Shown here in pieces: positions 58,531 through 64,000 of a stretch of 64,000 nucleotides of DNA. Source of the stretch: Archivesica marissinica (Eukaryota > Mollusca > Bivalvia > Venerida > Vesicomyidae). A program made the translations under genes and the position numbers. The DNA is taken from contig CM026398.1 of assembly GCA_014843695.1 (NCBI GenBank), forward strand, positions 16,925,593 through 16,989,592, read 5' to 3'. A model generated the notes under the pieces. It saw only the letters and a list, made by a program, of their open reading frames with translations. It did not search any database and had not been told where the DNA came from. Each line of letters begins with the position of its first letter. Positions within the stretch are counted from its first letter, which is position 1.

Positions 58531-58624
58531 CCCCACTTAGGACGGGTCGATTGTCCAGTAAAACATGCTTAGGTCCCTGCAGGGGGTTTGACATAACACA
58601 AATGCATACATACATAAAGTAATA

Positions 58625-58915
58625 TTGTGTATGTTTTACGTTTATTTATCGTCGCTACCGGTTGCACATATGAGCGACGCCTCCTGAAGAGATTAGTCAT
58701 TTTAGATTTGTGGAGGATAGTGCAATGATACAGACAGAGACCCAGAGTCTCCTCTGGCTCGTTTACGTAACACGGTGTAAAGCACCGACACGAGACCTCG
58801 GCTTAGCGTCCCATCTGAAAGACTATTAATTTTATTAGGGTCAGACGCGGGATCGAACCTGCGATCCCTGGATTACCAGTCCAGCGTGTTACCACTGGAC
58901 TACAGATCTGTCTGT
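58625..58915 (-). mobile_element. S2 SINE with TSD, upstream of SLC2A13
   Basis: A full-length S2 element flanked by TAAAGTAATA at 58615-58624 and 58916-58925. It ends 179 bp before the SLC2A13 start codon, so it may lie in the promoter or 5' leader. Confidence 0.9.
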
Positions 58916-59094
58916 TAAAGTAATAATAACCTTACTATCCCGGGCTGTCCTGAAATGGGATTTAATATTTGTCTCCCCTGATAGTGAATCTTCACATTGG
59001 AAATCGATACACTCTTTCAGTTGACAGTTGGCGCGTAAACGTTCAACATGTGATTTGTGTACGCTTAAATCGTAAAGATCAGAAATATATAAGT

Positions 59095-59542
59095 ATGGAA
59101 AGAATGCATAAACTGAAAGGTACAAATGGTCGAGCGAGACCAAAGAATTTATATGATGATTCTGAAGACGAAAGGTTGGATTTGAAAATTGACAGTATCC
59201 GGGAAAAAACTAAAACACCATGTTTTGTTTATGTTTTGACGTTTTTCGCTGCACTTGGAGGATTTTTGTTTGGGTACGATACAAGTGTAATTTCTGGTGC
59301 TATGATTTTATTACGGAATGAATTTGGATTAACGTCCTTATGGCAGGAACTGATTGTAGCAGTTACTGTAGGGGCTGCAGCCCTCTTTGCTCTAGTAGGG
59401 GGTGGACTGAACAACAGGATGGGGCGTCGAGGCGTTATCCTTTGTGCTTGTATGGTGTTCACAGTGGCTGCAATTCTCATGGCCATTGCAGTAGATAAAT
59501 ACATGTTGCTATCCGGTCGTGTGCTTGCTGGTGCTGCTATAG
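59095..59542 (+). CDS. SLC2A13: SLC2A13 (HMIT) exon 1, proton/myo-inositol cotransporter
   Basis: First coding exon, 149 codons plus one base, ending ATAG before a GTTAGT donor, phase 1. The start is the first in-frame ATG, with A at -3 and G at +4. Residues 1-42 are a charged cytosolic leader. Residues 43-64 are TM1 (CFVYVLTFFAALGGFLFGYD). Residues 60-69 give GYDTSVISGA, then LWQELIVAVTVGAAALFALV (TM2, about 83-103), NNRMGRRG (sugar-porter GRR loop, 106-113), TM3 to 132 and the start of TM4 (SGRVLAGAAI). The pattern LGGFLFGYDT.V.SGAM.LL, SLWQEL and TVGAAA is diagnostic for HMIT-type members of the major facilitator superfamily, which move myo-inositol with protons. Later exons are not in the window, so intron 1 exceeds 4.4 kb. 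A related sugar or polyol porter is possible but less likely. Confidence 0.9.
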
Positions 59543-59575
59543 GTTAGTATTTTCAGAATAAAATAAATGACCACA

Positions 59576-59772
59576 CTTGTATGTATGTTCCATTAATGTC
59601 AGACATTTTTTCCTGGGCAGGCTTAGCTGACCTAAGTGGTTAACCAGTACTAAGCAATGTGTGTAAGGTGCCTTGCTCAATGACACTACATACGTGGCCT
59701 GACCGAGTATCAAACCCGGGACCGTTCGATTCCAAATCCGACGCTCTACCACTGGACCACAGATGCCACACA
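59576..59772 (-). mobile_element. S6 SINE, near full length
   Basis: On the minus strand the head has GTGGTCCAGTGGTAGAGCGT and box B-like GGGTTTGATACTCGGTC. It starts about 35 bp inside SLC2A13 intron 1. Confidence 0.75.
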
Positions 59773-59825
59773 CACTTGTACATGGTCTTATTTATAGCGC
59801 AGGGATTTTGCACGTTCGGAAATGT

Positions 59826-59980
59826 ATGTATGTTCCATTATTGTCAAACCCCTTGATGGGGACTTAGACATGTTTTCTTGGGCATGTTTTTTTGGGCAGG
59901 CTTAGCCGACCTAAGCTGTCGACCAGTACTAAGCAATGTGTGTGATGTGCCTTGCTCAATGACACTACATGTATCCCAGC
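59826..59980 (-). mobile_element. S6 SINE, head missing
   Basis: Body and 3' end only, with a small internal repeat (TTTCTTGGGCATG, TTTTTTTGGGCAGG). Confidence 0.65.
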
Positions 59981-61023
59981 GTTACTGGTTTCCGGCGATG
60001 TAGTACATAACGCACTCCTATAGATTTTGAATGTTCATACACTGCAAACAGTTTCAACTGAATAAACAATATTTTACCTTTCATTCATAAAAATCTGGAA
60101 TAAAATCGATTGTTTACATTTTGAGAAAAGTCGATAAAACGGAGGCACCTCGCTCAGTAATCCGGAATGACGTCACCAGTTTTCACCTAACTGAGGAAAT
60201 TGCCTACATCGCTAGCAAAAGTATGTTAACAACAGTTCTTTTTAACAAAACAATATAAATAAGGAACACTAACTTTAATAAAAGGCTTAATGTATCATTT
60301 TCACTCAAAATTCATTTGTTGGACATTTTGTCTATATATTGTATCTAAAACACTAACATTTAGTTTGACTTAGACAAACACATGGGGCATAAGAAGTCGT
60401 CACCCCTCCTAATTACTCTGACTGGGTGCAGTAAATGGACCCATCCATCGCACACAATACACGATGCCCAACAGAGAATAACTATATTTACACAACCATG
60501 TATATCAGTTGGAGAGCCTCTGACACACATGGACCTGAAGGAGAAAAACTGTGAAAATGGACATTTTTCATTAGGACCCCTAGTGTGTAATAACGGACAA
60601 AACTCATAAACACGGAGCAGTGAGACCATGATGACATTACTTATTCGTAAATATTTTGGTGTGGCAGACAAAGTATATGTCAATTTGGAAAAAAGTTTGT
60701 TGATTTCTACCAAAAATATCATTTATATGGGGACATAAATGGGAATAGTGAAATTAGTGAAAACTGGGGTAGGTTTGAAGTTTCCATCGTTTATTTACCT
60801 CTCTGATCTCCATTATCAGCAAAAAAGCGACTGAAAGTAAAATGTATTGCTAATTTATGTTGCCAGTAACTGGAGCATGAAATATCGTGAGATCTCTCGC
60901 GACTTGTGCCCCCGCAGTTAGGTTTAAACACGTTCTCGCCGAAAACTCTTCATTCTGGGATACATACGTGGCCTTATAATTTTTTTTACAATTTCATATT
61001 GTCATATAAATGTGTATTTTTGT
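59981..61023. other. SLC2A13 intron 1, no recognisable feature
   Basis: The short ORFs at 60360-60722 (both strands) have no recognisable domain and no clear splice context. Confidence 0.4.
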
Positions 61024-61258
61024 TTTCCGGCTGTCCGATTAGCGCGCTCGCTTCTCACCAATGCAACCCAGGTTCTATCCTCGGACTGGGAAGTATGTGA
61101 GATGGTACGGTAGTCGCCAGATCGGACAGGTGGGTTTTCTCCGGGTACTCCGGTTTCCTCCCATGCGAATGATCACAATTACGCTTTCATCCGAGCCAAC
61201 GAAAGTGATTAATATAAGTTGTTAAAATTTCAATTGTTGTAAAATAAATAAAGTTTAA
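61024..61258 (+). mobile_element. S4 SINE with shortened head
   Basis: Matches 38545-38793 from GCGCTCGCTTCTCACCAATG on; the part between GATTAG and GCGCTCG (TACAGTGGTTAAT) is deleted, which removes box A. Confidence 0.8.
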
Positions 61259-61299
61259 AAAGTTTTCATATATATATGTGTACATGTATGTGACTTTAA

Positions 61300-61532
61300 C
61301 CCATTCAACACCAAGTAACTCACATGGACTGGTCCATGATATTCATAAACCAATAAATGAATCAGAAAATTACATTCGGACCAGTTCATTTATCAAGATG
61401 GGTAATTTTGTCTAAAATTAGTAATACTACTTGCAAAAAGTGCAGATCCTGATGAGACTGCTCGTCACGAGCCGGCTCATCTGGATCTACACTTTTTGTA
61501 AGCCTATATAGAGGTCTGTGGTGTTGAAAGGG
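61300..61532 (+). mobile_element. TTAA-flanked MITE, family P
   Basis: CCCATTCAACACCA to TGGTGTTGAAAGGG with TTAA at 61296-61299 and 61533-61536. Confidence 0.85.
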
Positions 61533-61980
61533 TTAAGTTGCGTTTGCGACAGTGTCTATTACCTGTACGTGTAGTATACAATCATATACCGTATACAAGT
61601 ATTTGACAGGAAAACAATCTCGTTGTTCTACTTGTACTTTCTCATTAAACTAGCAGCCTCTCACAATCAGAACACTACTACTGTATTGTGGTGGAATGCT
61701 TATCAATCAATACTTTTATCTATATTAGACCAGAAACCACTGAAATTTAGTGACTGGTTTTTGCTTGATTCCACAGTAATATGCAGTAGGCGCTGAGAAT
61801 TATTTGTGTCAATTGAGCTGTTGGACAATAATGGATCGAGATTAATTTGTTGTGATTGGTTTTCTGTACAGTTACTGTTGCATGGCTGCAGGTGGTAGTG
61901 GGCGACTTGGGAGAAGTAATCTTTCTAAGCTGCCACTTTCTCCCTACATTCTGCTGCGGAAGAAGAACAGTTAATTCTGC
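61533..61980. other. No recognisable feature
   Basis: Unique sequence leading to the 18-bp array. GGGCGACTTGGGAGAAGTAA and CTTTCTCCCTAC recall words of the 120-bp array at 12.1 kb. Confidence 0.4.
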
Positions 61981-62533
61981 ATTAGCTCTATGAAGCAGCC
62001 TATCTGTATTAAGCAGCCTACCTGTATGAAGCAGCATACCTGTATTAAGCAGTCTACCTGTATGAAGCAGTCTACCTGTATGAAGCAGCCTACCTGTATT
62101 AAGCAGTCTACCTGTATTAAGCAGCCTACCTTTATTAACTGTATTAAGCAGTCTACCTGTATGAAGCAGCCTACCTGTATTAAGCAGCCTACCGGTATTA
62201 AGCAGCCTACCTGTATTAAGCAGCCTACCTGTATTAAGCAGCCTACCTGTATTAAGCAGTCTACCTGTATGAAGCAGTCTACCTGTATTAAGCAGCCTAC
62301 CTGTATTAAGCAGTCTACCTGTATGAAGCAGCCTACCTGTATTAAGCAGCCAACCTGTATTAAGCAGCCTACCTGTATTAAGCAGCCTACCTGTATTAAG
62401 CAGCCTACCTGTATTAAGCAGCCTACCGGTATTAAGCAGCCTACCTGTATTAAGCAGCCTACCTGTATTAAGCAGTCTACCTGTATTAAGCAGCCTACCT
62501 GTATTAAGCAGCCTACCTGTAATAAGCAGTCTA

Positions 62534-62725
62534 CCGGAGTTCGAGCCCCGCTGAAGCCGTTACGATTGTGCCCTTAGGCAAGGCATTTAAATTCCACGTT
62601 GCCTCTTCTCTCTCCCTCGTGGCGATGGAGTGGCGATGGATTCCATCAGGAATGAGGTCTCGAGAGTGATTAATATAAGTTGAAATAACTTGTTTCGCAA
62701 TCGAGCTAAAATAAATTTGTATAAA
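62534..62725 (+). mobile_element. S3 SINE fragment inside the 18-bp array, first copy
   Basis: From CGGAGTTCGAGCCCCGCTGA to AAATAAATTTGTATAAAC; the first half of the head is missing. It carries an extra 11 bp (GGAGTGGCGAT) compared with the second copy. Confidence 0.85.
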
Positions 62726-63133
62726 CTAAGCAGTCTACCTGTATTAAGCAGCCTACCTGTATTAAGCAGTCTACCTGTATTAACTGTATTAAGCAGCCTA
62801 CCTGTATTAAGCAGCCTACCTGTATTAAGCAGCCTACCGGTATTAAGCAGCCTACCTGTATTAAGCAGCCTACCTGTATTAAGCAGTCTACCTGTATTAA
62901 GCAGTCTACCTGTATTAAGCAGCCTACCTGTATTAAGCAGCCTACCTGTATTAAGCAGTCTACCTGTATTAACTGTATTAAGCAGTCTACCTGTATTAAG
63001 CAGCCTACCTGTATTAAGCAGCCTACCGGTATTAAGCAGCCTACCTGTATTAAGCAGCCTACCGGTATTAAGCAGCCTACCTGTATTAAGCAGTCTACCT
63101 GTATTAAGCAGCCTACCTGTATTAAGCAGTCTA

Positions 63134-63314
63134 CCGGAGTTCGAGCCCCGCTGAAGCCGTTACGATTGTGCCCTTAGGCAAGGCATTTAAATTCCACGTT
63201 GCCTCTTCTCTCTCCCTCGTGGCGATGGATTCCATCAGGAATGAGGTCTCGAGAGTGATTAATATAAGTTGAAATAACTTGTTTCGCAATCAAGCTAAAA
63301 TAAATTTGTATAAA
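63134..63314 (+). mobile_element. S3 SINE fragment inside the 18-bp array, second copy
   Basis: Same breakpoints as 62534-62725, so both derive from one insertion or rearrangement that was then amplified with the array. Confidence 0.85.
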
Positions 63315-63814
63315 CTAAGCAGTCTACCTGTATTAAGCAGCTTATCTGTATTAAGCAGCCTACCTGTATTAAGCAGTCTACCTGTATTAAGCAGCCTACC
63401 TGTATTAAGCAGCCTACCTGTATTAAGCAGCCCAGCTGTATTAAGCAGTCTACCTGTATTAAGCAGTATACCTGTATTAAGCAGCCCAGCTGTATTAAGC
63501 AGTCTACCTGTATTAAGCAGTCTACCTGTATTAAGCAGTATACCTGTATTAAGCAGCCTACCTGTATTAAGCAGTCTACCTGTACCTGTATTAAGCAGTA
63601 TACCTGTATTAAGCAGCCTACCTGTATTAAGCAGTCTACCTGTATTAAGCAGCCAGTTTCGAGATTCCCAATTTGTTGTTTCAATAAAATCTTCTGAGCC
63701 AAACATTTTTAAAATAATGATCAGGTAATATGAAAAAAATGCACTTTTTAGAATGACCCCTTTTTCTAGCAGCCCTTTCTAGTTTTTGACTTAGTTGATC
63801 ATAATATGCCCAAC

Positions 63815-64000
63815 ACTTTAATTAAGATTAGTCTACAAATAAATATGCATATGTACAAATGTAAGATATAACGGTAATTCTGTACTATAAATCGTGTTAT
63901 TCAGGTATATACACGAATTGTATTGCGAATGGATATCGACCGTATTTACATTATTTTGTTATGTCAACAAACCGCGTTTACGACGTTTGCTTATTAGTTG
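63815..64000. mobile_element. Partial copy of the 869-1383 TIR element family
   Basis: Read on the minus strand, AGCAAACGTCGTAAACGCGG, TTTGTTGACATAACAAAATA, ATCACGATTTAT-like and GTAGACTAATCTTAATTAA words follow the order found at 980-1150. The window ends before its other terminus. Confidence 0.65.

Larger units (their letters stand above)
61981..63657. repeat. 18-bp array with co-amplified S3 SINE fragments
   Basis: The unit AAGCAGCCTACCTGTATT repeats about 70 times with TCTACC/CTTACC/CCCAGC variants. Two 5'-truncated S3 fragments (62534-62725, 63134-63314) interrupt it with the same junctions on both sides (AGTCTAC then CGGAGTTCGAGC; ATAAACTAAGCAGTCTAC), 600 bp apart. The array closes with AAGCAGCCAGTTTCGAGATT, resembling AAGCAGCCAGTATCCAGCTT at 15377-15396. 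The ORFs (195, 154 and 149 aa) are repeat frames. Confidence 0.9.

Noticed and set aside
58971..59094. Longer N-terminus for SLC2A13
   Set aside because: The frame is open upstream, but it contains no ATG before 59095; the extension would need a non-ATG start.
60360..60722. 120-aa minus frame within SLC2A13 intron 1
   Set aside because: Cys-rich by chance; no known domain, and the opposite strand is equally open.
61990..63728. Frames of 135-195 aa on both strands
   Set aside because: Translation of the 18-bp array and the SINE pieces within it.

Overview
The window looks like nuclear DNA of a mollusc, most likely a bivalve. Only two genes can be supported, and both are split into short exons by long introns. 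The rest is a dense mix of tandem arrays, several tRNA-headed SINE families, small terminal-inverted-repeat (TIR) elements and decayed non-LTR retrotransposon pieces. I cannot name the species. There are no bacterial operons, no CRISPR array and no true RNA gene; the tRNA-like segments are SINE heads.

Layout. (1) 2.4-40.6 kb, minus strand: the 5' part of a MAGI-family scaffold gene (PDZ0, guanylate-kinase-like domain, first half of WW1). Four exons (40254-40635, 7628-7741, 4446-4565, 2395-2695) join in phase with consensus splice sites; the rest lies beyond the left edge. (2) Intron 1 is about 32.5 kb and holds a near-identical tandem duplication of an 11-13 kb unit (copy A 11163-23878, copy B 24879-36390) separated by exactly 1000 N. 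Each copy carries a hAT-like element, several minisatellites, a 2.2-kb palindromic element whose TIR was amplified into 52-bp arrays, SINEs, a BED zinc-finger fragment and a 27-bp minisatellite. It may be a real duplication or two haplotypes joined in the assembly. (3) 40.6-58.6 kb: intergenic, with a broken jockey-like LINE, nested SINE insertions with target-site duplications, an 18-bp AT-rich array and a 3.9-kb satellite of 14-bp and 17-bp units. (4) 59095-59542, plus strand: first coding exon of a proton/myo-inositol cotransporter (SLC2A13/HMIT family), running off to the right. (5) 62.0-63.7 kb: an 18-bp array related to the TIR-derived arrays of region 2, with a co-amplified SINE fragment.

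The two genes diverge and are about 18.5 kb apart; nothing suggests they share a function. I found no clearly new protein system. The most unusual features are structural: a transposon end turned into paired inverted minisatellites, MITE insertions whose empty target is visible in the window, a tandemly multiplied splice-donor segment in MAGI, and satellites that carry SINE fragments as part of a higher-order repeat.

Names used below: S1 to S6 are SINE families defined here by their tRNA-like heads; P is a TTAA-flanked MITE family; H is a short hairpin family. Family names are mine unless a known superfamily is stated.
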